Assembly: GCF_023715725.1 (NCBI RefSeq)
Contig: NZ_JAMBOT010000006.1
Coordinates: forward strand, 1-64,000
DNA length: 64,000 nucleotides
Direction: 5' to 3'
DNA from: Paenibacillus pasadenensis
GTDB lineage: Bacteria > Bacillota > Bacilli > Paenibacillales > Paenibacillaceae
Positions 51,747-60,888 of this stretch are shown piece after piece (within the stretch, counting starts at the first letter, position 1; each line of letters opens with the position of its first letter). Under the pieces are notes generated by a model. The model saw only the letters and a list, made by a program, of their open reading frames with translations, made no database searches and was not told the DNA's origin. Position numbers and translations under genes: made by a program.

Positions 51747-53155
51747 ACTTCATCTTTATTTCTCTCGACACGATGCGTGCCAGCCGGCTCGGGTCTTATG
51801 GATATAACAAGCCGACAAGCCCTTATATCGACAAAATCGCTTCGCAAGGAGTTCTCTTTGAAAAAGCATATGCCGCAGACATCCCGACCGAGGTCGCCCA
51901 TACCGGCATCTTTACTGGGAAAATTGGCTTGACGACCGGAGTCGTCTCGCATGGCTCCGAGCTGACCTCACTTTCGAAGTCCGTGAAATGGCTGCCTTCT
52001 CTGCTGAAAAACGCGGGATACAATACGGCGGCGGTCGATAATTTATACAATCTCAAAGAATGGTTCGCGCGCGGCTATCGGCATTATATTAATTCCTCCG
52101 GCAGCACACGCTGGATCGACGGCCGCACGGTTAACGAGCTGGCTTCGAACTGGCTGGAGGCGAACGGAAGGGATCCTTTCTTCCTGTTCCTCCATTATTG
52201 GGACCCGCATACGCCATATATGCCACGGGAAGAGTATTTGGGCGAATTTTACGATCGGAGCAAGAACCCGTTTGATCCGTCTAACACAAGCATGGATGCC
52301 GCGTACAACAGTGCGGCTTATCCTTTTTTTAAGTACCATCATTACGATTTGCTCGGCAGCGTAACCGATGCGGACTATATGAACGCTCTTTATGACGCCG
52401 AGGTGCGTTATCTGGATGACCGAATCCGTGAGCTGGATGAAGAGCTGGAGCGGCTCGGGCTGGTGGAGGACACCATGCTCGTTCTATTCGGAGATCACGG
52501 AGAAAGCCTGACTGAGCATGATATTTACTGGGATCATTGCGGTCTTTACGATACGACGGTCAACGTGCCGCTCATTATCCGCTGGCCGAGCCGGATCGAC
52601 GGCGGACATCGGGTTCCTGGCCTTGTTCAGCAGGTTGATCTCATGCCGACGCTGCTGGAGGCGGCGGAAATTCCCGTACCGGATGATTTGGACGGCAAAA
52701 GTCTCTGGCCATCCATGCTGGGCCTAGCGGAAGGAACGCATGAGCATGTATTTCTGAGCGAGTGCGCCTGGCAGGCCGCGCGCGGAGTGACTGACGGCCG
52801 GTATAAGCTGATCGTGACGTACGATTCGGGCCCGTTCAAACGTCCGCCGCGCGAGCTGTACGACTTGTTAACCGATCCCGCGGAAACGAATAATTTGGCG
52901 GAGCAAATGCCTGAGCTGGCGGATGAGCTCCAGCGGTTAATGGACGAAAAAGTTCGTGAAAAGCTGGCGGGCAGAGAAGATCCGATGCAAAAGCAGCTGG
53001 AGATCGGCCTGCCTTTCCGCAGGCGAATCGAGGCGATTTTGGGCGAGTTCGGGCTTTCGTGGGATGACTGGTGGAACGATCCGGTTCGCGCCAAATTTGA
53101 CGAGGCTGTGGAGCAGACGAGGAAAAAGCGCATTCCAGAGGGGCAGGCGCAATGA
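51743..53155 (+). CDS. Second sulfatase-like protein with Thr at the catalytic position
   Basis: A 470-residue alkaline phosphatase superfamily protein, no signal peptide. Metal motifs FISLDTMRASRLGSYGY and FGDHGESLTEHD are intact. At the catalytic site it reads PTEVAHTGIFTG: Thr at the position of the formylglycine Cys, and neither Pro nor Arg of C-x-P-S-R. It is a relative of the protein at 48752. It is coupled by ATGA overlaps to CysC before it and the true sulfatase after it. A phosphodiesterase or transferase role is at least as likely as sulfate hydrolysis. Confidence 0.78.
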   Translation: MNFIFISLDTMRASRLGSYGYNKPTSPYIDKIASQGVLFEKAYAADIPTEVAHTGIFTGKIGLTTGVVSHGSELTSLSKSVKWLPSLLKNAGYNTAAVDNLYNLKEWFARGYRHYINSSGSTRWIDGRTVNELASNWLEANGRDPFFLFLHYWDPHTPYMPREEYLGEFYDRSKNPFDPSNTSMDAAYNSAAYPFFKYHHYDLLGSVTDADYMNALYDAEVRYLDDRIRELDEELERLGLVEDTMLVLFGDHGESLTEHDIYWDHCGLYDTTVNVPLIIRWPSRIDGGHRVPGLVQQVDLMPTLLEAAEIPVPDDLDGKSLWPSMLGLAEGTHEHVFLSECAWQAARGVTDGRYKLIVTYDSGPFKRPPRELYDLLTDPAETNNLAEQMPELADELQRLMDEKVREKLAGREDPMQKQLEIGLPFRRRIEAILGEFGLSWDDWWNDPVRAKFDEAVEQTRKKRIPEGQAQ

Positions 53156-54546
53156 GCCGCCGTCCTAATATTTTGATCATAATGTCCGATCAGCACCGCT
53201 GGGATTGTACGGGAATAAGCGAGCATTACCCGGTGCAAACGCCACATATCGACGAGATTGCCAAAGCAGGGATTTGGTTCAACCATGCTTATACGCCTCT
53301 GCCTGTGTGCGGACCGTCGCGGCAATCGTTTGTATGCGGACGGCGCCCGGAGAGCTTCGGCGGATACTGGAACGACGGCATCAGCCTCCCTGTGCCAAGC
53401 TTATCCGTAACCGATTATTCGTGGGCGCGCGATCTGCAGGCAGCGGGGTATGCAACCGGATATATCGGCAAATGGGGCGGCAGCTCTACTGCCGATCCGA
53501 CCGCTTTTGGGTACGGCAGCTACATTAATGCCGACCGGGAATACGGGAAGTTCCGGGCCGATAAATACCCGGAGCTTCACTATAAGAGCGGGTATTTAGG
53601 CGAGGCGGACCCCGTCCCGCTGGAGGATTCGACCACGCATTGGCTCGCCGGGCAATCCATTGACATGTTGAGAGAGCTGTCCGAATCGGGCGGCCCTTGG
53701 CATGTCCGCATCAACTTTAACGAGCCGCATCCTCCGTGCCGGCCATCGGAGCCTTTTGCCTCCATGTATGTTCCGCAGCAAGTGCCGATGTGGGGCAGCT
53801 TTACGGAATCGTTTGTGAATAAACCCTATATTCAACGCCAACAGCTGTTGAATTGGGGGATTGAAGATATGAACTGGGAAGACTGGGCGCCTACCGTCGC
53901 TCGTTATTATGGAGCCATCAGCCAAATGGACGATGCGGTCGGACTTATCATGAAGGAGCTTGCCCGGCTCGGCCAGGATGAAGAGACGATTGTTATTTAC
54001 ACCTCCGACCACGGCGATCTGTGCGGCGGCCACCGCATGATGGATAAACATTATGTCATGTATGACGATGTCGTCAAAGTTCCGCTGGCCATCCGATATC
54101 CAGGCGTCGTACAGCCGGGTCAAATTTGCGAGGCATTTGTTTACAATACGCTCGATTTGCCGCCGACACTGCTGCAGTGGCTTGATCTTCCCATACCGGA
54201 AGAGCTCCATGGGCGGCCGCTTCAGCCTCTGCTGGAAGGGGGGCAGCCCGAAGATTGGCGCGTTTACGCTGTCTCCACTTACAACGGCCAGCAGTTTGGA
54301 TTGTACGTGCAGCGAATGCTCCGCACGGCTGAATGGAAATATGTGTGGAACCCGACCGATCGGGATGAGCTTTATCACATGGGGAATGACCCGCATGAGC
54401 TGATTAACCGGATTGACGATCCCGAATGCCAGGCAACGCTGGCGACGCTGCGGCAATTGCTGCATGCGGAGCTGAAAGTCGTCAAAGACGGCATCGTTCG
54501 CGGCAGCTGGCTGGACGCTCAACTGCTGGAGAACCGCAAGCTATGA
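53152..54546 (+). CDS. Sulfatase with canonical CxPSR site
   Basis: A 464-residue type I sulfatase. The metal motif IMSDQHRWDCTG, formylglycine motif CGPSR (about residues 54-58, in LPVCGPSRQSFVCG), GYIGKWGG (Lys) and TSDHGDLCGG are all present. No signal peptide, so it should act in the cytoplasm on imported sulfated sugar and needs a formylglycine-generating enzyme encoded elsewhere. It is the last gene of the operon, coupled by ATGA to the previous one. The sugar substrate cannot be read. Confidence 0.9.
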   Translation: MSRRPNILIIMSDQHRWDCTGISEHYPVQTPHIDEIAKAGIWFNHAYTPLPVCGPSRQSFVCGRRPESFGGYWNDGISLPVPSLSVTDYSWARDLQAAGYATGYIGKWGGSSTADPTAFGYGSYINADREYGKFRADKYPELHYKSGYLGEADPVPLEDSTTHWLAGQSIDMLRELSESGGPWHVRINFNEPHPPCRPSEPFASMYVPQQVPMWGSFTESFVNKPYIQRQQLLNWGIEDMNWEDWAPTVARYYGAISQMDDAVGLIMKELARLGQDEETIVIYTSDHGDLCGGHRMMDKHYVMYDDVVKVPLAIRYPGVVQPGQICEAFVYNTLDLPPTLLQWLDLPIPEELHGRPLQPLLEGGQPEDWRVYAVSTYNGQQFGLYVQRMLRTAEWKYVWNPTDRDELYHMGNDPHELINRIDDPECQATLATLRQLLHAELKVVKDGIVRGSWLDAQLLENRKL

Positions 54547-54551
54547 ATGAA

Positions 54552-54605
54552 AAAGAGGCTATCCCGTCATCATCGTTTGATGAGAAGGTAAGCCTCTTTG
54601 TTTTT
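54552..54605. terminator. Terminator of the sulfatase operon, shared with the convergent gene
   Basis: AAAGAGGCT (54552-54560) pairs with AGCCTCTTT (54591-54599), followed by GTTTTTG; inner CATC/GATG pairing. The A-run before the 5' arm allows use on the minus strand. Confidence 0.85.
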
Positions 54606-54611
54606 GCGAAA

Positions 54612-54977
54612 TTAGTTATAGAACTGTTTATCGACATTGTATTTCGATTTTTTGCGGTTGATGATATAGGTTTCATAGATATCGCGCTCCACCGGATCAT
54701 CCACGACGCAAACCTCAATTTTTGCGATTTCGTCGCGGTGTTTTTTCATCGGCGATACCGAATCCTCAAAGTGCTTTTTAATTCTTGGGCGCAGCTTCCG
54801 AGCCTTGCCGACAAATAAAAGCTCATCCTTCGCGTTGTAAAACATGAAGATTCCGCCTTTTTCTCTCGTAATCAGGTGGAAATCCGTAAATCCTGAAATA
54901 TGGCTTTGCTGCGGGGCTGACTGTTTAAAAATGGTCACTTCCGGTTTTGGAATCGTAATTGAGATCAACGTTGCCAC
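54612..54977 (-). CDS. GIY-YIG-type nuclease domain protein (UvrC N-terminus-like)
   Basis: A 121-residue protein whose middle GIFMFYNAKDELLFVGKARKLRPRIKKHF matches the GIY-YIG fold as seen in UvrC: G-I-F/Y, then VGKA, Arg in the following helix, and a late Glu (ERDIYETY). The domain cuts one DNA strand. It lacks UvrC's other domains. Start GTG 54977 has AAAGGAC upstream. It may be a small repair-related nuclease; it is a stand-alone gene convergent with the sulfatase operon. Confidence 0.7.
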   Translation of the reverse strand: MATLISITIPKPEVTIFKQSAPQQSHISGFTDFHLITREKGGIFMFYNAKDELLFVGKARKLRPRIKKHFEDSVSPMKKHRDEIAKIEVCVVDDPVERDIYETYIINRKKSKYNVDKQFYN

Positions 54978-55046
54978 GTCCTTTATCCTTTTCGTCTGAA
55001 GGATTATATCACGGATCGGGACAATTATCCTAAACCGCTGAAATCT

Positions 55047-56816
55047 TTATCTGGTTATTCGCCGGTAAAACTCCATGACCGACGGGAACGCGAACTTTTT
55101 TTGGATGATGGAAAGCTCATTGCTAACCTGTATCGATTGTTGAATTGGAATGTTCGAATTCTCCCGCTTTAAACGTTCAGGCAGCGCATCAATGGCTGAA
55201 TCCATATATGAATAAAAAGCTTTAAACCGGCTGGGGAAAGCGGCTTTAAGATTATTATAGTCCGTCATATATTGACTAAGCTCAGTGAATCCTACCGGAT
55301 CAGGCAGCATGATCAATGTTAACAATTTAACGGCAGGATCATGAGGATTTTTTTCGTGAAACTTTAAATAATTCCGCTTGGCTTGAAGAGAAGTGTCTGC
55401 CGCAATCGGATGCTCTTGATGATAATTAATAACGGAATCATCGTGAATAAATGCTGCGCCTTGCCCGGCGGCTCGATAACCGAGCTCCCAATCTTCCCAG
55501 CCGAACCCTTGAAAGTGTTCATCAAAACCGTCAAGCTTTTCAAAAAAGCTTCGCCGCATCGAAACATTATTTGTAATCAGATTCATCCATGGATATTGAT
55601 ACTGCTGGAACCGGCTGCCGTACTTGGACAGAATGCTCTCGTAATTCATAATACCGCTGCTCCATCGGTTCAGATGAGCCGGATCAAACATCATCTCAAG
55701 TGGCAAAAGCTGAACTTGCGCGTGATCTTCCTTGATAAAACGGTTTATATGAATGGGAGCAATAGGATGGCCCGAATAACTGCTCTTCATCTGGACAATC
55801 TGTTCCGCGGAAAATTCCCGATCTGCAATCGTATAAATCCGCCTCATCCGCAGTGATCCCGAAACGATTTTTTGATCTTCCTGCACATGGTGGGCAAGAT
55901 GCCGCTTTACAAAGGCAGGTCCGCAAATCATATCGGCATCGATGAAGATAAAGGTTGAGCCTGCTGCGATTTTTGCACCGCGATTACGGATTTTGGCTCT
56001 GCCCCTGTTCTTGAGCGAGTGAACATAGATGAATGTGTATTTTGGTTCTAACAGCCGATAGAGAGATTCTGTGGAGTCGGTGGAATGGTCATTTAAAAAA
56101 ATGACTTCCATTTGCTGCAACGGAAAGCGCTGTTTATTCAAACTCAACAAGGCGTAATGGTTTAAAGGACAGCGGTTATAGGAGGGCATAATTATACTAA
56201 CAGCAATAGGTTTAAGTTTCCCTTGATGAACCGAAATCCCCCGATGCAAATCACGATAGAAATAAAGGCCTGTTTCATCACCGTTCAGCTTGGCTAGCAT
56301 ACTTGTCTTTAATTCATATTCCGTTCTAACAGTCGACCATAAGCGGAAATCGCTCACTTGTCCCTTAAAGGTTCCATATTGATGCCCTCCAAGACACAGG
56401 GAAGGATGGAGATGCTGGATAACGCAGGCAGCGCCTTCCTCCTTCACCAATCGGCCGTTAATATAAAGGCGAAGCTTTTTATGATCGGAAACGACAGCTA
56501 CATGAGTCCAGTCAGAAAAATGATAGGGATAAACAAGTCTGGCCGGAATATGGTTATCGGAATGTTCATAGATTGCAATTCCGTTTGTTCCAACAGAGAT
56601 CCCGCATCCAGCGGCGCCATAAGGATATAAGTCTGGTCCAACCAAATATTTTTTCCCTGTTAATCCGTCATTCCCTGCGCTTTTTTCCAAATCCAGAACT
56701 TGTTCCTCTTCTGCCTTAACCCAAAATTCGTACGTAAACGTGTTTTGAATCTCACATGATTTTTGAAAAACAATCCATTCCGCTCCATCAAACTGAAGCT
56801 GCTTACTGTCCAGCAT
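55047..56816 (-). CDS. Fusion of LamG-like lectin domain and family 2 glycosyltransferase
   Basis: A 589-residue protein without signal peptide. Residues about 1-190 are a concanavalin/LamG-like beta sandwich (YEFWVKAEEEQVLDLEKS, DWTHVAVVSDHKKLRLYING, GQVSDFRLWSTVRTEYEL). Residues about 205-480 are a GT2 glycosyltransferase (SIIMPSYNRCPLNHYAL, FIDADMICGP with the DxD metal motif, GFGWEDWELGYRA acceptor loop). The C-terminal about 90 residues are helical. ATG 56816 has AAGGAGG upstream. It transfers a sugar from a nucleotide sugar to an unknown acceptor; the lectin domain may bind it. Confidence 0.85.
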   Translation of the reverse strand: MLDSKQLQFDGAEWIVFQKSCEIQNTFTYEFWVKAEEEQVLDLEKSAGNDGLTGKKYLVGPDLYPYGAAGCGISVGTNGIAIYEHSDNHIPARLVYPYHFSDWTHVAVVSDHKKLRLYINGRLVKEEGAACVIQHLHPSLCLGGHQYGTFKGQVSDFRLWSTVRTEYELKTSMLAKLNGDETGLYFYRDLHRGISVHQGKLKPIAVSIIMPSYNRCPLNHYALLSLNKQRFPLQQMEVIFLNDHSTDSTESLYRLLEPKYTFIYVHSLKNRGRAKIRNRGAKIAAGSTFIFIDADMICGPAFVKRHLAHHVQEDQKIVSGSLRMRRIYTIADREFSAEQIVQMKSSYSGHPIAPIHINRFIKEDHAQVQLLPLEMMFDPAHLNRWSSGIMNYESILSKYGSRFQQYQYPWMNLITNNVSMRRSFFEKLDGFDEHFQGFGWEDWELGYRAAGQGAAFIHDDSVINYHQEHPIAADTSLQAKRNYLKFHEKNPHDPAVKLLTLIMLPDPVGFTELSQYMTDYNNLKAAFPSRFKAFYSYMDSAIDALPERLKRENSNIPIQQSIQVSNELSIIQKKFAFPSVMEFYRRITR

Positions 56817-56965
56817 CCTCGCCGCCTCCTTCCTAAAAGGCACAAATATGGCGGTACTTCCAAACCTCTCGATCACCAGGCATGGCTTCTTTAGTATATG
56901 TGCAACAGGGTCAGTCCGCTTAATGAGGCAGCCTAATCGGCGGCTAAATGTTGCAGCGGGAACGG

Positions 56966-56992
56966 CAAAAAGGATCGCGCTTGGCGATCCTT
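56966..56992 (-). terminator. Terminator of the aldo/keto reductase operon
   Basis: On the reverse strand AAGGATCGC, loop CAAGC, GCGATCC is followed by a T-run. Confidence 0.85.
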
Positions 56993-57007
56993 AGTCTGAA
57001 GCTATGG

Positions 57008-57952
57008 TTAAACAGCCAAACTTTCCGCTTTAAGATCCAGCCAATCCAGCTCTGTTTTTGTCAGTCTAATTTCTGCGCCGAGTTGGCACGATTTAAGCTC
57101 GGCTTCATTCTGAGCACCAATCAGAGCGCAAGCCGGGAAGGGCTGGTTTAATACATAAGCAAGCGCAATCTGAATCGTCGAGGCGCCTTTTTGTTCGGCA
57201 AGCTGCCCGGCGCGTTTGAGCCGTTCCCAGTTCTCATCGCTGTAAAAGACGCGGACCAGGTCATGGTTATCCCGAATTTCCGGAGTAAACCGGCCCGTAA
57301 AGAAGCCTCGCGCTTGCGACGACCAGGATAGGAGAGGGATCTGCTGGCGCTCATGCCAGCGGACCGTCTCATCATCGGCGGAAATACATCCCGGCCAGTA
57401 CGCTTCCTTCGCTTTGGCCAGGCTGAGGTTCGGACTGCTGAATGAAAAGCCGGTCAGGCCGTTTGCCGCCGCATAATCGTTGGCCTCCTGCAGCCGCTGC
57501 CAGCTCCAGTTGGAACCGCCAATTGCACCGATCCGGCCGGACTCGACATGCTCGTTAAGCGCATCCATAATTATCCCGACCGGTACGGAAGGATCGTCGC
57601 GGTGGAGAGCGTAAAGGTCTACAAAATCCGTTCTAAGCCGCTCCAGGCTTGTCAGAAGATCGCTTCGGATCGCTTCCGGATTAACCCGTGGTCCGGTATG
57701 GTCGGGATGGGCTCCTTTGGTCATAATGACAATTTGATCCCGGTTGCCGCGCTCCTCCATGTATCGTCCGAGCACCTCTTCACTTTGGCCTTTGCAGTAG
57801 CCAAAAGCCGTATCGACCGTGTTGCCGCCGATGGCGAGAAAGGCATCCATGTTGGAGCTGGCTTTGTCATAGGAGTCATGATAAAAATAGTCAGTGCCTT
57901 TTATTAGCACGGAGACAGCTTTATCGGTACCGCGAATTGAAATGGTTCTCAA
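57008..57952 (-). CDS. Aldo/keto reductase
   Basis: A 314-residue NAD(P)H-dependent TIM-barrel reductase. The family motif GGNTVDTAFGYCKGQSEEVLG (catalytic Asp and Tyr), MTKGAHP (Lys) and YALHRDDP (His) are present. Start TTG 57952 has AAGGAGGCG upstream. The Gfo/Idh gene lies 24 nt upstream and an AraC regulator is divergent, so it belongs to a small sugar-oxidoreductase operon. The substrate is unknown. Confidence 0.88.
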   Translation of the reverse strand: MRTISIRGTDKAVSVLIKGTDYFYHDSYDKASSNMDAFLAIGGNTVDTAFGYCKGQSEEVLGRYMEERGNRDQIVIMTKGAHPDHTGPRVNPEAIRSDLLTSLERLRTDFVDLYALHRDDPSVPVGIIMDALNEHVESGRIGAIGGSNWSWQRLQEANDYAAANGLTGFSFSSPNLSLAKAKEAYWPGCISADDETVRWHERQQIPLLSWSSQARGFFTGRFTPEIRDNHDLVRVFYSDENWERLKRAGQLAEQKGASTIQIALAYVLNQPFPACALIGAQNEAELKSCQLGAEIRLTKTELDWLDLKAESLAV

Positions 57953-57976
57953 TTGCTTCGCCTCCTTAAATTGGGT

Positions 57977-58999
57977 TTAAGCTCGGACAACCGGCGATGG
58001 ACTCAGTGCAACCCGGGAGCGCTCGCGGGCTGAACGCAAGCAGGCTTCAAGCACGCGCATATTGCTTACGGCATCGTCCGGGGTGAATTTCTGCGGTTTA
58101 CCGAACAGCGCCGCCTCTGCAAAATCATCACATTCCATCGTAAAATGATTCACCTGCGGCACCTCGACCTCGCGGCGGCTGCCTTTTGACGTTACGAAGA
58201 AATTGGCCCCGCGATCCGCCCAAGCCACAAACGCGTTTGGCACCTCAATAATGCCGTCCGTACCGAGCACCTCCAGCGTGTTGCGGCTGGCGCCCCACAT
58301 TCCGCAATCAAACGTCAAGCCAACGCCGCCGGGAAATTCCAGCAAGCCGGACGCCATCATATCGACATTTCCATGATCGGGGGAAAAGAACGCATGGACA
58401 GTGGCCGCCTCGGGCTCGCAGCCAAGCAGCAGCCTCGCCGCAGTAATCGGATAAACCCCGATGTCATACAGACCGCCGCCGCCAGACTCCTGACGGAAAC
58501 GGAATCCTTCACGGCCGCCGGAGCTATTAAACGTGAAGGTAGAATGGATGCCTCTCAGCTCGCCGATTTCTCCGGATGCGATGATGTCCCGAATCATTGC
58601 GTAACGGGGATGATGACGGTACATGAACGCTTCAGCGAGCAGCTGGCCGGACGACTTGGCTGCTGCGGCCATTTCTTCTGCTTCCTGTGCGGTCAAAGCA
58701 ATCGGTTTTTCGCACAGCACATGTTTGCCTGCATGCAGCGCCCGAATCGCCCATTCGCGGTGCAAATGGTTCGGCAGCGGTATGTAAACGGCTTCGATCG
58801 ACTCATCCTCCAGCAGCTCCTCATAGCTGCCGTATGTCTGTCCGATACCGAACTCCTCCGCCATCTGTGCCGCCTTATTGACGTCCCGACTTGCAAGGGC
58901 TTTCACAACATTCAAGCGCGATTCCTGCAAACCTGGAATAACGGCGCGGCGGGCGATTGATGCTGCGCCCATAATTCCCCAAGTAAGTTTTCTGTCCAT
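57977..58999 (-). CDS. Gfo/Idh/MocA-family oxidoreductase
   Basis: A 340-residue NAD(P)-dependent oxidoreductase. GIMGAASIARRAVIPG (Rossmann), VLCEKPIALT (catalytic Lys) and GGGLYDIGVYPITAARLLLG are typical, closest to trans-dihydrodiol/xylose-type dehydrogenases. AAGGAGG precedes ATG 58999. It forms an operon with the aldo/keto reductase, and a divergent AraC gene is likely its regulator. Confidence 0.88.
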   Translation of the reverse strand: MDRKLTWGIMGAASIARRAVIPGLQESRLNVVKALASRDVNKAAQMAEEFGIGQTYGSYEELLEDESIEAVYIPLPNHLHREWAIRALHAGKHVLCEKPIALTAQEAEEMAAAAKSSGQLLAEAFMYRHHPRYAMIRDIIASGEIGELRGIHSTFTFNSSGGREGFRFRQESGGGGLYDIGVYPITAARLLLGCEPEAATVHAFFSPDHGNVDMMASGLLEFPGGVGLTFDCGMWGASRNTLEVLGTDGIIEVPNAFVAWADRGANFFVTSKGSRREVEVPQVNHFTMECDDFAEAALFGKPQKFTPDDAVSNMRVLEACLRSARERSRVALSPSPVVRA

Positions 59000-59066
59000 G
59001 GTCTGGTCTAATCCTCCTTAATAAATTAAGATGATATTGAGATTATAAGCGAATAAAAATCCTTTT

Positions 59067-59082
59067 AAAATATTAATATTTT
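59067..59082. promoter_or_regulatory. AT palindrome in the Gfo/Idh-AraC divergent promoter
   Basis: AAAATATTAATATTTT is a perfect palindrome 38 bp before the AraC start. It is a candidate operator, though AT-rich palindromes occur by chance. Confidence 0.35.
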
Positions 59083-59120
59083 GAGACTGTTAACACAAAA
59101 TTGTCAGAAGGAGGACAACC

Positions 59121-59957
59121 ATGAAACGACAGGCGCATCTCATTACGCTGCGCGATATTCCCTATTTCGTTTTTCCGGAATCCGTCGGCATCTATACGGA
59201 TTGCCTTGAGCACTCTGTATTTCGCGAAGAGGGAGCTCTCAATAATTTTAACATTCACTATGTAGCATCAGGCAGAGGTTACGCAGAAATCGACGGCGAA
59301 GTACACGAGCTGCATCAAGGACAGCTGCTGTTATATTTTCCGCTTCAGCAGCAGCGTTACTTCAGCAGCAAGGATGATCCATGGGATGTGCGCTGGGTTC
59401 ATTTTTACGGCGATAAGCTGCATGATTATATGATCGAGAGAGGTTATCACAAAAACCGGATCTGGAAGCTTCGTCAGCATTCCGCCTGGGAAGAAGCCCA
59501 TATGGCTCTGCTTCAGGAAGCGGAAACAAACAGCATGAACCGCCCGGCAGCGCTGTCCTCGCTTGCATACGCGGTGCTTGCCGAATTTGTGCAGCAAGCC
59601 GTTCCGCTTGCCCAAGTCCGGTCCGCCCAAGCGGAAAACCGGATTATAGCACTTCTTCCTTATTTGCAGGAACAAGCGGACCAGCCGTTTGTGCTGCAGG
59701 AGTGGGCGGATCGGGCGGAAGTGAGCCCTCATTATTTTTGCAAGCTGTTCCGCAGCGTACTTGGCATGACGCCATCCGACTACGTTACCCGTGCGAGACT
59801 GCAGCGGGCGAAGCAAAAGCTCCTGGAGCACCGCGACGCCAAAATCGGCGATATTGCCGAGCAGGCCGGTTATCCAAGCGTGAGTTATTTTAACAAACGA
59901 TTTCAGGAGCATGAAGGAATGACGCCTACGGAATACCGGAATTTGTTTCAGTCCTAG
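59121..59957 (+). CDS. AraC-family regulator, divergent to Gfo/Idh-AKR operon
   Basis: A 278-residue regulator with N-terminal cupin (NIHYVASGRGYAEIDGEV, LYFPLQQQRYF) and C-terminal AraC domain (about 175-275; DRAEVSPHYFCKLFRSVLGMTPSDYV). AGAAGGAGGAC precedes ATG 59121. It is transcribed away from 58999 and likely controls that operon. Confidence 0.9.
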   Translation: MKRQAHLITLRDIPYFVFPESVGIYTDCLEHSVFREEGALNNFNIHYVASGRGYAEIDGEVHELHQGQLLLYFPLQQQRYFSSKDDPWDVRWVHFYGDKLHDYMIERGYHKNRIWKLRQHSAWEEAHMALLQEAETNSMNRPAALSSLAYAVLAEFVQQAVPLAQVRSAQAENRIIALLPYLQEQADQPFVLQEWADRAEVSPHYFCKLFRSVLGMTPSDYVTRARLQRAKQKLLEHRDAKIGDIAEQAGYPSVSYFNKRFQEHEGMTPTEYRNLFQS

Positions 59958-59969
59958 TTGATCAGCGAA

Positions 59970-60491
59970 CTAGAGAGCATCGTCAATCGTTAAAATCGGC
60001 CTTCCATAGTAAACTCTTTCTGATGCGCGGAGCACCCCGCCTGTAGTGAATATTCGGAAGAAGCTAAGTTGGCCTATCCCGCTTCTATTGATCAGATCGG
60101 CTGATGCATGGCCTATAGATTGGCCGCCTGGCGGAGGAGGGAAGGCGTCGTAGCGGATATGGCCTCTTGATTCAGCATCATTTCCGTTTACAACATCGAC
60201 ATAATCCAGCTCACCTGGAGCAAGAAGATAGGATGATTGGGGAATGATTACTTCTCCTCTGGCAAAGACAAGCAGAAGATTATGATCCGTATTATTTTCA
60301 AAATAGAATCTTTTTGTGTATGCGTTACTATTAAACTCATTTGAATCAATTTGACTGGAACCGGTTCGCTTGGCATTAAAGGTGCGCAAAACAATAACAA
60401 GCAGAATAAACAAAACTAAAATGACGTTTATGCCCGTTCCAAGGCCGCCCGCATAGTTACTGATCGCTGCTAGTTCAGATATGTTATTCAA
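59970..60491 (-). CDS. Unknown small membrane protein with a YjcZ-like hydrophobic segment
   Basis: A 173-residue protein. It starts with a short Gly-rich part and one hydrophobic span (about 18-34, GINVILVLFILLVIVL) that resembles the small sporulation proteins of the YjcZ type, then a polar domain of about 125 residues (FENNTDHNLLLVFARGEVII, ILTIDDAL at the end) I do not recognise. Start TTG 60491 has AAAGGAAG upstream; an upstream in-frame start lacks a site. It lies tail-to-tail with the AraC gene (12 nt apart). Confidence 0.6.
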   Translation of the reverse strand: MNNISELAAISNYAGGLGTGINVILVLFILLVIVLRTFNAKRTGSSQIDSNEFNSNAYTKRFYFENNTDHNLLLVFARGEVIIPQSSYLLAPGELDYVDVVNGNDAESRGHIRYDAFPPPPGGQSIGHASADLINRSGIGQLSFFRIFTTGGVLRASERVYYGRPILTIDDAL

Positions 60492-60670
60492 AGGGATTCT
60501 TCCTTTCTTTGAATGCTGGTTAAGCTTTATATCACTATCGTATGTGAAAAGCAGCTTGGTTGAATCTGGCATCTGTCCGGTAGATTAGCGATAAAGTTTG
60601 TGATTGTAGTGGAAGACCTATCCTTCATCATGTTAAAATAGCGGTAACCATTAGGATTGGAGTTGGGAAG

Positions 60671-60688
60671 ATGTATATTTCTTGCTAA
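60671..60688 (+). CDS. Possible five-codon leader peptide of the ABC-F attenuator
   Basis: ATG TAT ATT TCT TGC TAA lies at the head of the leader with GGGAAG just upstream. Genes of this class are often controlled by ribosome stalling on such a short reading frame. Evidence is position only. Confidence 0.35.
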   Translation: MYISC

Positions 60689-60698
60689 TAATACGGAA

Positions 60699-60870
60699 CA
60701 AAATAAAGCGGAGTACGCTTATTTTGCTTTTATTATTGTGCAGGAAAGTTACATTTCTTCTTAACTCGGACAAATACGAGATATCCTTATCTACTCCCAG
60801 AGCGGGGGATAGATTTGCTGTATTTATTTGAGCTGCGAGAAGGTAACTTTCTTGCAGCTCTTATTTTTTG
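60699..60870 (+). promoter_or_regulatory. Transcription attenuator of the ABC-F gene
   Basis: Three structures: a hairpin CAAAATAA-a-GCG/CGCTTATTTTG (about 60699-60727); a terminator with a 12-bp stem GAGCTGCGAGAA/TTCTTGCAGCTC (60830-60841 with 60849-60860) followed by a T-run (to 60869); and an antiterminator arm TGCAGGAAAGTTAC (60739-60752) complementary to GTAACTTTCTTGCA (60843-60856) with one G-U. The arm overlaps the terminator, so the two folds exclude each other. Confidence 0.8.
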
Positions 60871-60888
60871 TACAGGAGGATATAACGA

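Noticed and set aside
53596..54522. A 308-codon minus-strand frame
   Set aside because: Antisense to the CxPSR sulfatase, which has full family motifs.
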